Part shown: positions 24,283 through 32,086 of the stretch, one piece after another
Layout: the number at the start of each line of letters is the position of its first letter
Numbering within the stretch: the first letter of the stretch is position 1
From: Haloarchaeobius sp. HME9146
Lineage (GTDB): Archaea; Halobacteriota; Halobacteria; Halobacteriales; Natrialbaceae
Direction of reading: 5' to 3'
Assembly (NCBI RefSeq): GCF_025399835.1
Contig: NZ_JAODVR010000001.1
Location: 2,666,001-2,730,000, forward strand
Length of the DNA: 64,000 nucleotides
The notes under the pieces: generated by a model
Told to the model about the DNA's origin: nothing
Database searches by the model: none
Seen by the model: only the letters and a program-made list of their open reading frames with translations
Position numbers and translations under genes: made by a program

Positions 24283-24351
24283 ACGTTCCACGACTACCGG
24301 AATGGTCCAGCCCGAGTGGAACGTTTTCATCTGTCTTGACTGTGTAATAAG
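24283..24351. promoter_or_regulatory. 9-bp inverted repeat and TATA box upstream of the HTH regulator
   Basis: ACGTTCCAC (24283-24291) and GTGGAACGT (24316-24324) are perfect inverted copies, centres 33 bases apart (about three helical turns). TGTAATAAG (24343-24351) follows as a TATA-like element about 25 nt before the ATG at 24373. The arrangement fits an operator, possibly for autoregulation by the adjacent HTH protein. Confidence 0.5.
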
Positions 24352-24372
24352 TATCTCTAGAGGAGAAGTCAT

Positions 24373-25182
24373 ATGTCGACGGAGTGGGGAAAGGGTAGCA
24401 TGGTTGGTCCCACGCAACGACTCGAGTTCGTCTGGAACTCGAGGGCTCGGCGGACGGTGTTGCACACGCTCGCCGCGTCTCCACGCCCTCGGCAGGACGT
24501 TGTCGAGGCCGCGCCCGCGAGCGAGTCGGCTATCTACGACGCCCTGAACCGGCTCCAGCGACGTGGCTACGTCTACGAGCGCGACGACGGCGACTGGGCG
24601 TTGACCGGCACGGGCTGGGCGGTCAGAGACCTGCTGGACGAGATACAGGCCGTCGAGGGTGTCCTGGCCGACGCCGAGGAGTACTGGCGGAGCCACGACG
24701 TGTCCGCCCTCCCGGAGTGCGGCCGGCGGCGGCTCAATCAGCTCGACGGTTGCGAGGTCGTCGAGTCCCCCGACGCCGACCCGTTCCGCGCGGCGCGATG
24801 TGTCAAGCAGACGATTACGGACGCCGCCGAGGCGAACGTCATCGCGCCGGTGTACGACGACCGCTTCGCGGACGCCCTCATCGGCTGTGACGACCCGACG
24901 CCTCGCCTGCTCGTGACGCCCGAACTCCTCCAGGAGACCGAAGGGGCGACGGGGCCGAGCGAGGAGGCGACGGCCCACCTCGACATCAGGGTGACCACTG
25001 CCGAGTTCGCCATGGCCCTGACCGACGAGCAGCTCTGTCTCTCGCTGCCGACACTGGACGGCTGCTACGACCCACAGAGCGAACTCGTCGTCGAGACCGA
25101 GGCAGGCATCGAGTGGGGGAAATCGGTGTTCGAGACGGTCTGGACCGACGCGACACCGGTCGACGCGTTCGTCGAACGATAA
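24373..25182 (+). CDS. Winged-helix transcriptional regulator (HTH plus FilR1-middle-like domain)
   Basis: 269 residues. Residues about 15-85 form a winged helix with ARRTVLHTLAA and SESAIYDALNRLQRRGYVY. The following part (about 90-260) includes LPECGRRRLNQLDGCEVVESP and PVYDDRFADAL, and resembles the middle domain of archaeal FilR1/MreA-type regulators. The ligand is unknown. The acyl-CoA dehydrogenase gene starts 38 bases downstream, so the regulator could act on fatty-acid or branched-chain acyl metabolism, which is inference from neighbourhood only. The transcript is probably leaderless. Confidence 0.8.
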   Translation: MSTEWGKGSMVGPTQRLEFVWNSRARRTVLHTLAASPRPRQDVVEAAPASESAIYDALNRLQRRGYVYERDDGDWALTGTGWAVRDLLDEIQAVEGVLADAEEYWRSHDVSALPECGRRRLNQLDGCEVVESPDADPFRAARCVKQTITDAAEANVIAPVYDDRFADALIGCDDPTPRLLVTPELLQETEGATGPSEEATAHLDIRVTTAEFAMALTDEQLCLSLPTLDGCYDPQSELVVETEAGIEWGKSVFETVWTDATPVDAFVER

Positions 25183-25220
25183 TCAGGCAACTTTTTCCAC
25201 CCGTCTCCGTACACGGTAGT

Positions 25221-26357
25221 ATGGAACTGACAACGGAGCAGGCGGCGGTCCGGGACGTCGTCCGGGAGTTCGCGGAGGAGGAACTGCGCCCGGTGGCGGC
25301 GGAGTGCGACGCAGAGCAGACCTTCCCGGAGGACGTCTGGGACCAGCTCGCCGACCTCGACCTGACGGGGCTGACGGTCCCCGAGGAGTACGGCGGCTAC
25401 GACGCCGACCCGATGACGTACGCCATCATCAACGAGGAGATGGCGTACGGGATGCTGTCGGTCGCGACCGCACTCTCGGTCCACGGGCTCGCCACCTCCT
25501 GTATCGCCGAGTTCGGCGACGACGACCTGAAGGAAGCCTGGCTGCCGGAGATGGCGCAGGGCCGCCCCATCGGGGCGTTCGCGCTCTCCGAGCCGGATGC
25601 CGGCTCGAACCCGGCCGAGATGTCGACCGTCGCCCGCCGCGACGGCGACGAGTTCGTCATCGACGGGAAGAAACAGTGGATCACGAACGGCAAGCGAAGC
25701 GACGTCATCATCCTGTTCGCGAAGACCGACCGCGACGACCCCGGTTCCATCACCCAGTTCCTCGTCCCCAAGGACGAGGTCGAGGGGCTCGAAGTCGGCA
25801 AGAAGGAGGACAAGCTCGGCCTGCGCGCCTCGGACACGACCACGCTGATGTTCGATGGGGTTCGCATCCCCGAAGAGTACCAGCTCACCGAGGAGGGCAA
25901 GGGCCTCTCGGCGGCGTTCCACATCCTCACCGGCGGCCGCATCGCCATCGGTGCGCAGTCGGTCGGCCTCGCACAGGCCGCCTTCGACGAGGCACTGCAG
26001 TACTCCCAGGACCGCGAGCAGTTCGACCAGCCCATCTCGAACTTCCAGGCCATCCGACACAAGCTCGCGGACATGCAGACGAAGATCACCGCGGGTCGCC
26101 TGCTCACCCGCGAGGCCGCCCGCAAGAAAGCCCAGGGCGACCAGCAGGAGACCGCGTTCGCCGCCTCCCAGGCGAAGTACTTCGCCAGCGAGGCCGCCAT
26201 GGACGTGACCAACGAGGCCGTCCAGATCCACGGCGGCTACGGCTACACGACCGACTTCCCGGTCGAGCGCTTCTACCGCGACGCGAAGATCCTCACCATC
26301 TACGAGGGCACCTCGGAGATCCAGAAGAAGATAATCGCCCGCCACCTGCTCGACTGA
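25221..26357 (+). CDS. Acyl-CoA dehydrogenase
   Basis: 378 residues, the normal length for the family. N-terminal helices (VVREFAEEELRPVA, VPEEYGGYDADP), FAD-contact strand ALSEPDAGSN and KQWITNG, and the C-terminal helical domain with QSVGLAQAAFDEAL, DREQFDQPISNFQAI and IHGGYGYTTDFPVER are all intact. The catalytic Glu is in TIYEGTSEIQ. It oxidises an acyl-CoA to the trans-2-enoyl-CoA and passes electrons to ETF. Chain length preference cannot be told from sequence. It follows the HTH regulator closely. Confidence 0.96.
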   Translation: MELTTEQAAVRDVVREFAEEELRPVAAECDAEQTFPEDVWDQLADLDLTGLTVPEEYGGYDADPMTYAIINEEMAYGMLSVATALSVHGLATSCIAEFGDDDLKEAWLPEMAQGRPIGAFALSEPDAGSNPAEMSTVARRDGDEFVIDGKKQWITNGKRSDVIILFAKTDRDDPGSITQFLVPKDEVEGLEVGKKEDKLGLRASDTTTLMFDGVRIPEEYQLTEEGKGLSAAFHILTGGRIAIGAQSVGLAQAAFDEALQYSQDREQFDQPISNFQAIRHKLADMQTKITAGRLLTREAARKKAQGDQQETAFAASQAKYFASEAAMDVTNEAVQIHGGYGYTTDFPVERFYRDAKILTIYEGTSEIQKKIIARHLLD

Positions 26358-26405
26358 CCGAAAGCAGACAGCAGATTTATCAGTCCCTCAGGCGAGTGCA
26401 GAACG

Positions 26406-27275
26406 ATGGATGGTGGCGACCGGACCGTCGTAGACGAACTTCTCGGGGTGTTCGACCCGGCAGACGCCCGCCAGCGACGCGTCGAGCTCGAACTGCTGCC
26501 ACTGCGGGACGGGACCCAGGTCTCACGGACGTTCACCGCGACGGACGCCGACGGCGCTCGCTACACGACGACCGGGGCCGCGGCCGTCGACGCGCACCTC
26601 ACCCTCGAAGGGGCACGGCTCGACATCACCGAGACCGTCGACACCGACCACGGGCGACGGGTCGGCTACGCCCCGGCGCTCCGCCAGCGCGAGGACGAAC
26701 CGGTGGTCCGTGACGCCGTCTCGTTCCGGTGGGTCGCAGACCGCTTCGTCCGCGAGGAGGTCTCCCTGCCCGACCGGCGCGACCGCCCACGCGAGTTCTG
26801 GTACCGCTGGTACGACGACGACCGCGAGGGGCCTGTTGCGGAGACGCTCGCCCCCGCGGTCCGGTCGGTCGGTGAACGACTGTTCCAGGTCGCGACGGCG
26901 CGGTCGACCCGCAACGACGCGGTGGCCGTCCAGGATTCGGGCGACGCCATGCGCGTGACCGCGCCACGACCGGCCGGCCGGAGCTTCACCTGCGACGCGT
27001 CGGTCCGCAACGGCGAACTGTTCCTGACCGGACTGGCCGAACACCGGCGACACGACCCGCGGGCAGCGGCGACGGCCGGCGGCTCCGGTCGCGAACGCAG
27101 AAGTGGTACCGTCCAGACCCACCACGAGGACGTGGCCGTCGCGGTCGCGCCACCGTACCCGATTACGGCCGAAGATGCCCGGGTGACGGTCACGGCGGAC
27201 CAGCTCGTCGCGGTCGTCCCGCGCTGTCCGCCCAGCGACCGACAGGACGGGGTCGTGACCGTGGAGTGGGCCTGA
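26406..27275 (+). CDS. Uncharacterised haloarchaeal protein, paralog A of a pair, with C-terminal Hsp20-like pattern
   Basis: 289 residues, no signal peptide or membrane segment. The middle part REFWYRWYDDDREGPVAETL matches YTWRRL...[11 protein letters not shown] of the next gene, so the two are paralogs. The C-terminal 90 residues show a pattern resembling an alpha-crystallin domain: GDAMRVTAPRPAGR, then ASVRNGELFLTG, a variable loop, VAPPYPITAEDARV and DQLVAVVPR. This resemblance is by eye and unproven. It starts 48 bases after the acyl-CoA dehydrogenase gene on the same strand. I do not recognise a named family. Confidence 0.65.
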   Translation: MDGGDRTVVDELLGVFDPADARQRRVELELLPLRDGTQVSRTFTATDADGARYTTTGAAAVDAHLTLEGARLDITETVDTDHGRRVGYAPALRQREDEPVVRDAVSFRWVADRFVREEVSLPDRRDRPREFWYRWYDDDREGPVAETLAPAVRSVGERLFQVATARSTRNDAVAVQDSGDAMRVTAPRPAGRSFTCDASVRNGELFLTGLAEHRRHDPRAAATAGGSGRERRSGTVQTHHEDVAVAVAPPYPITAEDARVTVTADQLVAVVPRCPPSDRQDGVVTVEWA

Positions 27276-27353
27276 GCCGGTCGGGCGACTCACCCGAAGC
27301 TCTCAACGAGGCGAAAAAACCCCTATAGCGTCGCTACTCGAATCCTCCGGACA

Positions 27354-28172
27354 GTGCCAGAGACAGTCTCACCGGACGCGCTGACGTGTCGACTCACCAC
27401 CGCTATCGGCGAGACCGACTCGGTGACACTCAGGGTCGCAGCGACCGGTGACGGCGGCACCGAGGTCGAGCGCGTCGTCCACTCGGGCGACGACGAGCTC
27501 TCGGCGACGACCACGCTCTCCCGGCCGGTCACCCTCGATTGCTCGCAGGTCGTCGTGACGCGGCTTTCCCAGGCAGCGGGCGGCATCAAGCTGGTCAGAC
27601 CGGTCCTCCGCCCGTGTGCCGAGGACGCCGCTGTCGACGCCGAGGCGACGTTCCACCGTGACGGCGAGGCGTTCACCCGGGAGGGACGCCAGGGCCCACC
27701 TGCGGCCCCTGCCAGCGCTCCTTCCTACACCTGGCGTCGGCTCCAGGGTGGCGGCTTCGTCGCGGGGACGCTCGTTCCCGCTATCGGCGGCCTCGTCGAG
27801 CGTGTCGCGATGGCGCGCCAGCGACACTCGGTCGACGCCACGGTCACGGCGACGCCCGACGAGTTGCGACTCGCGTTCGACCGACTCGCCCAGCCCGAAC
27901 AGCACTACGACTGCCGGGTCGAGAACGGGGCCGTCTGCGTCTGGCTGCTCGGTGAACGTGAGACCGAGGATGGAACCGACCGGACCGAACACTCGGTCCG
28001 GTTCGTGCCGCCGTTTCCCGTCACCGCGGCAGGCGGGTCGGTCACCGCGGGCGAGGACGGCATCGTGGTCACCGTCCCGCGCGTCGGGCAGGCGGAGCGG
28101 CGCGACGGCTCGCTGGACGTCGAATCCGTGAAAAACGTCGAACCGGAGAACGCGGTCGCGGACGCCGATTAG
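27354..28172 (+). CDS. Uncharacterised haloarchaeal protein, paralog B of a pair, with C-terminal Hsp20-like pattern
   Basis: 272 residues from a GTG start (27354), with a TATA-like CCTATAG about 30 nt upstream. It aligns with the preceding gene from about residue 95 to the end. The C-terminal part again shows an alpha-crystallin-like order: [41 protein letters not shown] and [10 protein letters not shown]. The central [20 protein letters not shown] is moderately hydrophobic but not a clear membrane helix. Function unknown. Its stop overlaps the stop of convergent cysE by four bases. Confidence 0.65.
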   Translation: MPETVSPDALTCRLTTAIGETDSVTLRVAATGDGGTEVERVVHSGDDELSATTTLSRPVTLDCSQVVVTRLSQAAGGIKLVRPVLRPCAEDAAVDAEATFHRDGEAFTREGRQGPPAAPASAPSYTWRRLQGGGFVAGTLVPAIGGLVERVAMARQRHSVDATVTATPDELRLAFDRLAQPEQHYDCRVENGAVCVWLLGERETEDGTDRTEHSVRFVPPFPVTAAGGSVTAGEDGIVVTVPRVGQAERRDGSLDVESVKNVEPENAVADAD

Positions 28173-28876
28173 TCGTCGGCCTCGACGCCCTCGGTCTCGG
28201 GAGAGACCCCGTCGGAACCGGTGTCGGTCGCGTCCTCCTCGGCCGGTGCGTCGACCGTCTCACCGGCAGAGTCGGCCTCGTCGATGACGGGGTCGGCAGC
28301 GTCGTCGGCGTCAGCCTCGTCCGTCTCCTCCTCTGTCGATTTGCTCTCGTACGGGGTCGCCGGAATCCCGGTGACGGTTACACCGGGTTCCACGTCGGTC
28401 GTGAGCACCGAGCCGGCACCGACGCGCGAATCGTCGCCGAGCGTGATGTCGCCGATGAGCGTGGCGTTCGCGCCGATGATGACGCGGTCGCCGACCGTCG
28501 GGTGGCGCTTCTCGGGGCGCGGGGAGTTCCCGCCCAGCGTGACCCCGTGGTACATGTGTACGTCGTCGCCGACGATGGCGGTCTCGCCGATGACGACGCC
28601 CATCCCGTGGTCGATGACGACCCGGCGACCCAGCGTCGCGCCGGGGTGGATCTCGACGCCGGTCATGAAGCGGACGAACTGCGAGAGCACGCGCGCCGGC
28701 AGGTGATACCCCGCGTTCCAGAGCCGGTGGGCGATCCGGTGCCCCCAGACGGCGTGCAGGCCGGCGTAGCAGGTCAGCACCTCCAGCGTCCCGCGCGCGG
28801 CGGGGTCACGGTCGAGCACGGCCTTGACGTCCTCACGCACCATGCGGATGGCGCGAAGCAGTGTCGTCACGGCCAC
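28169..28876 (-). CDS. cysE: Serine O-acetyltransferase with acidic C-terminal tail
   Basis: 235 residues at the longest start. The N-terminal helical part ([30 protein letters not shown]) precedes the left-handed beta-helix with hexapeptide repeats: [38 protein letters not shown] and [19 protein letters not shown]. It makes O-acetylserine for cysteine synthesis. Residues about 178-235 form an extra Asp/Glu/Ala-rich tail with no counterpart in standard CysE. The start is uncertain: GTG at 28876, GTG at 28870 (best placed after the AT-rich box near 28893) or ATG at 28843. Confidence 0.92.
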   Translation of the reverse strand: MAVTTLLRAIRMVREDVKAVLDRDPAARGTLEVLTCYAGLHAVWGHRIAHRLWNAGYHLPARVLSQFVRFMTGVEIHPGATLGRRVVIDHGMGVVIGETAIVGDDVHMYHGVTLGGNSPRPEKRHPTVGDRVIIGANATLIGDITLGDDSRVGAGSVLTTDVEPGVTVTGIPATPYESKSTEEETDEADADDAADPVIDEADSAGETVDAPAEEDATDTGSDGVSPETEGVEADD

Positions 28877-29103
28877 ACCCCTGCAGTGTGCTGGTTATTC
28901 GCATAGCCACCGTCGTCGAGACGGCAGCAACACCCCGACCGAGACTGCGTCTGGTCGTGGACGTTCCCACCGGAAGTGACGGTGACCGTCATACTCTGTC
29001 ATGCGCTTGCGACGATGAAAAACTACGCGGTTTCTGGGGGGACGTTACTCGCGAGCAACCCCGAACCGACCCGCTTAATCGGCTGGCTTCCGTACTCCCG
29101 TCC

Positions 29104-29625
29104 GTGACTCGCGAGTACGAGGGCATCGTCTACGACCTCGATGGGACGCTCGTCCGCCTGAACGTCGACTGGGCGGCGGTCGCCCGCGACGTGACCGCGG
29201 TGTACGAGGACGCCGGCGTCTCGCCCGACGGCCGGGACCTCTGGGGGCTGTTCGAGGACGCGCACACCCACGGTCTGCGCGACCCGGTGCACGAAGCCAT
29301 CGCGGCCCACGAGCGCGAGGGTGCACGCAACTCCGACCGGCTCTCGCTCGCTGACGACCTCGCCGACGAGCACCGGCCCATCGCGGTGTGCTCGCTCAAC
29401 TGCGAGGCCGCCTGCCACATCGCCCTGGAGATTCACGACCTCGCGGACCACGTGGCCGCCGTGGTCGGTCGCGACACCGTCGCCGAGTACAAACCGCACC
29501 CCCAGCCGTTGCTCGAAGCAGTGTCGGCTATCGAACTGGAGCCCGGTACCGTCGTCTTCGTCGGTGACACCGAACGCGACGAAAAGACGGCACAGCGCGC
29601 CGGGATGGACTTCGAGTGGGTGTAG
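29104..29625 (+). CDS. HAD-family hydrolase (phosphoglycolate phosphatase-like)
   Basis: 173 residues from a GTG start; CTTAATC (about 29074) is a TATA-like element some 28 nt upstream, suggesting a leaderless mRNA. HAD motifs are complete: YDLDGTLV (nucleophile Asp and acid Asp), VCSLN (motif II), YKPHP (motif III Lys) and VFVGDTERDE (motif IV). The short helical cap between motifs I and II is of the phosphoglycolate phosphatase type. The physiological phosphate ester is unknown. Confidence 0.9.
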   Translation: MTREYEGIVYDLDGTLVRLNVDWAAVARDVTAVYEDAGVSPDGRDLWGLFEDAHTHGLRDPVHEAIAAHEREGARNSDRLSLADDLADEHRPIAVCSLNCEAACHIALEIHDLADHVAAVVGRDTVAEYKPHPQPLLEAVSAIELEPGTVVFVGDTERDEKTAQRAGMDFEWV

Positions 29626-29650
29626 CGACCCGACCCGGCTCGAGACGGTC

Positions 29651-29971
29651 TCAGGCCGGGGTCAACCCACGGACCCGTTTCGCGTAGATGAACACGCCGA
29701 TGGCGGTGACGAACCAGACGATGGCCCCGATTCTGACGGCGAACTCCGCCCTGGCACTCCACGTCTGGAGGTCGAAGAGTATCGAGAAGATCGCCACCAG
29801 CGGCGCACCGGTGAGGATGGTGACGACGAAGGTGGTCTGCATGACCCAGGCGTAGAGGTCGTCCGTCTCGACGGCCTCGCGGGTGCTCGGCCCGCTGGTG
29901 GCCCCGTCGTTCTCGGGCGCACGTTCCGAATCGGCTTCCTCGTCCGGCACCGAATCGACCTTCTGTGACAC
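29651..29971 (-). CDS. Small two-helix membrane protein, haloarchaeal
   Basis: 106 residues from GTG at 29969-29971. An acidic N-terminus (residues 1-40) precedes two transmembrane helices, TFVVTILTGAPLVAIFSILF and GAIVWFVTAIGVFIYAK. CTTATG (about 29994-29999 on this strand) lies about 25 nt before the GTG and supports this start over upstream ATG frames that overlap panB. It is divergent from panB and converges on the HAD hydrolase gene. Family uncertain (a DUF5822-like haloarchaeal protein is possible). Confidence 0.65.
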   Translation of the reverse strand: MSQKVDSVPDEEADSERAPENDGATSGPSTREAVETDDLYAWVMQTTFVVTILTGAPLVAIFSILFDLQTWSARAEFAVRIGAIVWFVTAIGVFIYAKRVRGLTPA

Positions 29972-30059
29972 GCCCGAGACTGCGGCCGCCACCACATAAG
30001 CACTGCCGGTTTCGCCGACAATCGGCAGGCGTTTGAACCCCCCTGTGCAATTCTTGCCT

Positions 30060-30872
30060 ATGCCAACCACGGTGCGAGACGTGCTCGCGAAGTCGGGGGA
30101 GGAGCCCATCACGATGCTCACCGCCTACGACGCGGTGACCGCCGAGATCGTCGACGAACGGGGAATCGACATGATCCTCGTCGGCGACAGCCTCGGCAAC
30201 ACGGTCCTCGGCCACGAATCGACCCTTCCGGTCACGGTCGACCAGATGGCGAGCCACACGGCCGCGGTCGCCCGCGCCACCGAGAACGCCCTCGTCGTCG
30301 CGGACATGCCGTTCCTCTCCTACGGCCACGACGACAAGGAGAGCATCGAGAACGCCGGGCGCATGCTCAAGGAGGCGGGCGCACACGCGGTCAAGATAGA
30401 ATCCGGCCCTCACACGGTCGAACTCACCGAGAAGATGGTCCAGCTCGGCATCCCCGTCCAGGCCCACCTCGGCCTGACGCCGCAGCGCGTCAACCAGACC
30501 GGCTACGCCCGGCAGGGTACCTCGAACGAGGAGGCCGAGCGCATCCTCGACCTCGCGCGCCAGCACGAGGAAGCCGGTGCGTTCTCGCTCGTGCTCGAAC
30601 ACGTGCCCTCGAACGTGGCCGCGCAGGTGACCGAAGCCATCGACATCCCGACCATCGGCATCGGTGCCGGGGGCGACTGTGACGGCCAGGTGCTCGTCGT
30701 GGACGACGCGGTCGGCCTCTCGGACTGGACGCCGTCGTTCGTCAAGGAGTTCGCCAACCTCCGCGAGGAGATGGCTGGTGCAATCGACCAGTACCGCGAG
30801 GCCGTCGAATCCGGCGAGTTCCCCGGCGAGGAACACAGTCACGTCGAAGAGGACCTGGACGAACTGTACTGA
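30060..30872 (+). CDS. panB: 3-methyl-2-oxobutanoate hydroxymethyltransferase (pantothenate synthesis)
   Basis: 270 residues, the normal length. Family motifs: MLTAYDAVTAEIVDERGID, ILVGDSLGNTVLGH, the metal and substrate region ADMPFLSYG, VKIESG, PVQAHLGLTPQ and the TIGIGAGGDCDGQVLV block. It transfers a hydroxymethyl group from methylenetetrahydrofolate-type donors to 2-oxoisovalerate, giving ketopantoate for CoA. The C-terminal 30 residues are acidic, a halophilic feature. It is divergent from the small membrane protein gene. Confidence 0.96.
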   Translation: MPTTVRDVLAKSGEEPITMLTAYDAVTAEIVDERGIDMILVGDSLGNTVLGHESTLPVTVDQMASHTAAVARATENALVVADMPFLSYGHDDKESIENAGRMLKEAGAHAVKIESGPHTVELTEKMVQLGIPVQAHLGLTPQRVNQTGYARQGTSNEEAERILDLARQHEEAGAFSLVLEHVPSNVAAQVTEAIDIPTIGIGAGGDCDGQVLVVDDAVGLSDWTPSFVKEFANLREEMAGAIDQYREAVESGEFPGEEHSHVEEDLDELY

Positions 30873-30917
30873 GTGCTGCCAGCTTCGGCCAGTCCTCGAA
30901 CGAGAGTCTATTAGAAC

Positions 30918-31694
30918 CTATTCTTCCACCCTGTCGCAGAACGTCGAGACCGCCGCATTGAACGCCTCCGGCTGCTCCAGCATCGCGAGGTGTGCTGCTT
31001 GTTCGACGACCGTCAGCTCGCAGTCGTCGATGTGCTCGGCGAGGAACTCGTGGTAGTGCGGCGGCGTCAGGTAGTCGTGTTCGCCGACGAGACAGAGCGC
31101 GGGACCGTCGATGGCGTCGACCTCGTCGCGAACGTCGAACTCGTGGCAGGTCAGGAAGTCGCGTTCGGTCACTGCACGGCCACAGGCCCGCATCCCCTGG
31201 ATGGAGAGCTCTTCGAGCCGCGGGTCCGGGTCGTGGAACAGCCGGTCCTCGTCGTGCAGGAACTCGACGGCGCGGTCGAAGTCGTCCGCCAGCCACTCCC
31301 GCAGGTCGTCGAGGACGGCGAGCTTCGCGCCGGTGCCCGCGAGCACCACGCCGTCGAAGTCGTGGTCGCGCTCCAGCAGGACGTGCAGGACGATGGCACC
31401 GCCGAGGGAGTTCCCGACGACGACACTCGCGTCGGTCGCCTCGGCGACGGCCAGCACGTCGTCGGCGTAGGCCGAGAGCGTCTCGTACCCGGGGTCGGCG
31501 TCGATGTCCTCGCTCTCGCCGTGGCCGCTCAGGTCGAGCGTGACCACCGGTCGTTCGTCGCCGAGGCGTGACTGGGACTTCCAGAGGTGATGTGTCCCGC
31601 CGCTGCCGTGGACGAACATGACCGGAGCCCCATCGCCACCGCGGTCGGATACCTCGTACGCCGTCGTCCGTCCGTGGTGCGTGATAGTCTGCAT
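30918..31694 (-). CDS. Alpha/beta-fold hydrolase
   Basis: 258 residues starting MQTITHHGRTTAYEV. The fold is marked by the oxyanion region VMFVHGSGGTHH, the nucleophile elbow VVGNSLGGA (Ser), the acid in LVGEHDYLTP and the catalytic His in EQAAHLAMLEQP. This triad and length fit the esterase/haloperoxidase/3-oxoadipate enol-lactonase-like group; the substrate cannot be assigned. It converges on panB with about 45 bases between stops. Confidence 0.9.
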   Translation of the reverse strand: MQTITHHGRTTAYEVSDRGGDGAPVMFVHGSGGTHHLWKSQSRLGDERPVVTLDLSGHGESEDIDADPGYETLSAYADDVLAVAEATDASVVVGNSLGGAIVLHVLLERDHDFDGVVLAGTGAKLAVLDDLREWLADDFDRAVEFLHDEDRLFHDPDPRLEELSIQGMRACGRAVTERDFLTCHEFDVRDEVDAIDGPALCLVGEHDYLTPPHYHEFLAEHIDDCELTVVEQAAHLAMLEQPEAFNAAVSTFCDRVEE

Positions 31695-31800
31695 ACCTGT
31701 GGCTTGGTCGGTCGACGGCATAAAGCCTAAGACGACGTGAACCGCAGTTACATCGTAGTTAGCTGAACCCGCTCCCGTACCCCGATTCCGGCAGCGACAA

Positions 31801-31810
31801 GTTTATATAG
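31801..31810 (+). promoter_or_regulatory. TATA box of the Hsp20-like/cdc48 operon
   Basis: GTTTATATAG is a strong archaeal TATA box about 31-40 bases before the ATG at 31841. The purine-rich stretch before it may be the BRE. Confidence 0.65.
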
Positions 31811-31840
31811 TAGAAAGACTAACTTAGGGTTAGCAAGCAC

Positions 31841-32086
31841 ATGCACTTACAAGAATTCGTCTCTGGAAGCGAGCGGTTCGTTCGCCACTACGCTTACGAC
31901 GACGTGCACGTCATCGCCGCCGACCTCGGCACCCTCGGTTCTGAGGCGACCGTGGACGTCGCCGGCGATACCGTCATCGTCGTCCCGAGCGACGACCACG
32001 ACCAGTTCGAGATAGAGGTCCCCGGTGCAGCGCGAGCGTTTATCAGAAACGGCATCCTCACTATCGAAGTGGAGGTCGATGCATGA
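31841..32086 (+). CDS. Small Hsp20-like (alpha-crystallin-like) protein coupled to Cdc48
   Basis: 81 residues. After a short N-terminus ([21 protein letters not shown]) the sequence follows the alpha-crystallin order: [11 protein letters not shown] (compare the ADLPG strand), [20 protein letters not shown] and [16 protein letters not shown] (compare NGVLTVxVP). It lacks the C-terminal IXI anchor of normal small heat-shock proteins. Its stop overlaps the ATG of cdc48 (ATGA), so the two are translationally coupled. I infer a partner or substrate-delivery role for Cdc48; this is not established. Confidence 0.75.
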   Translation: MHLQEFVSGSERFVRHYAYDDVHVIAADLGTLGSEATVDVAGDTVIVVPSDDHDQFEIEVPGAARAFIRNGILTIEVEVDA

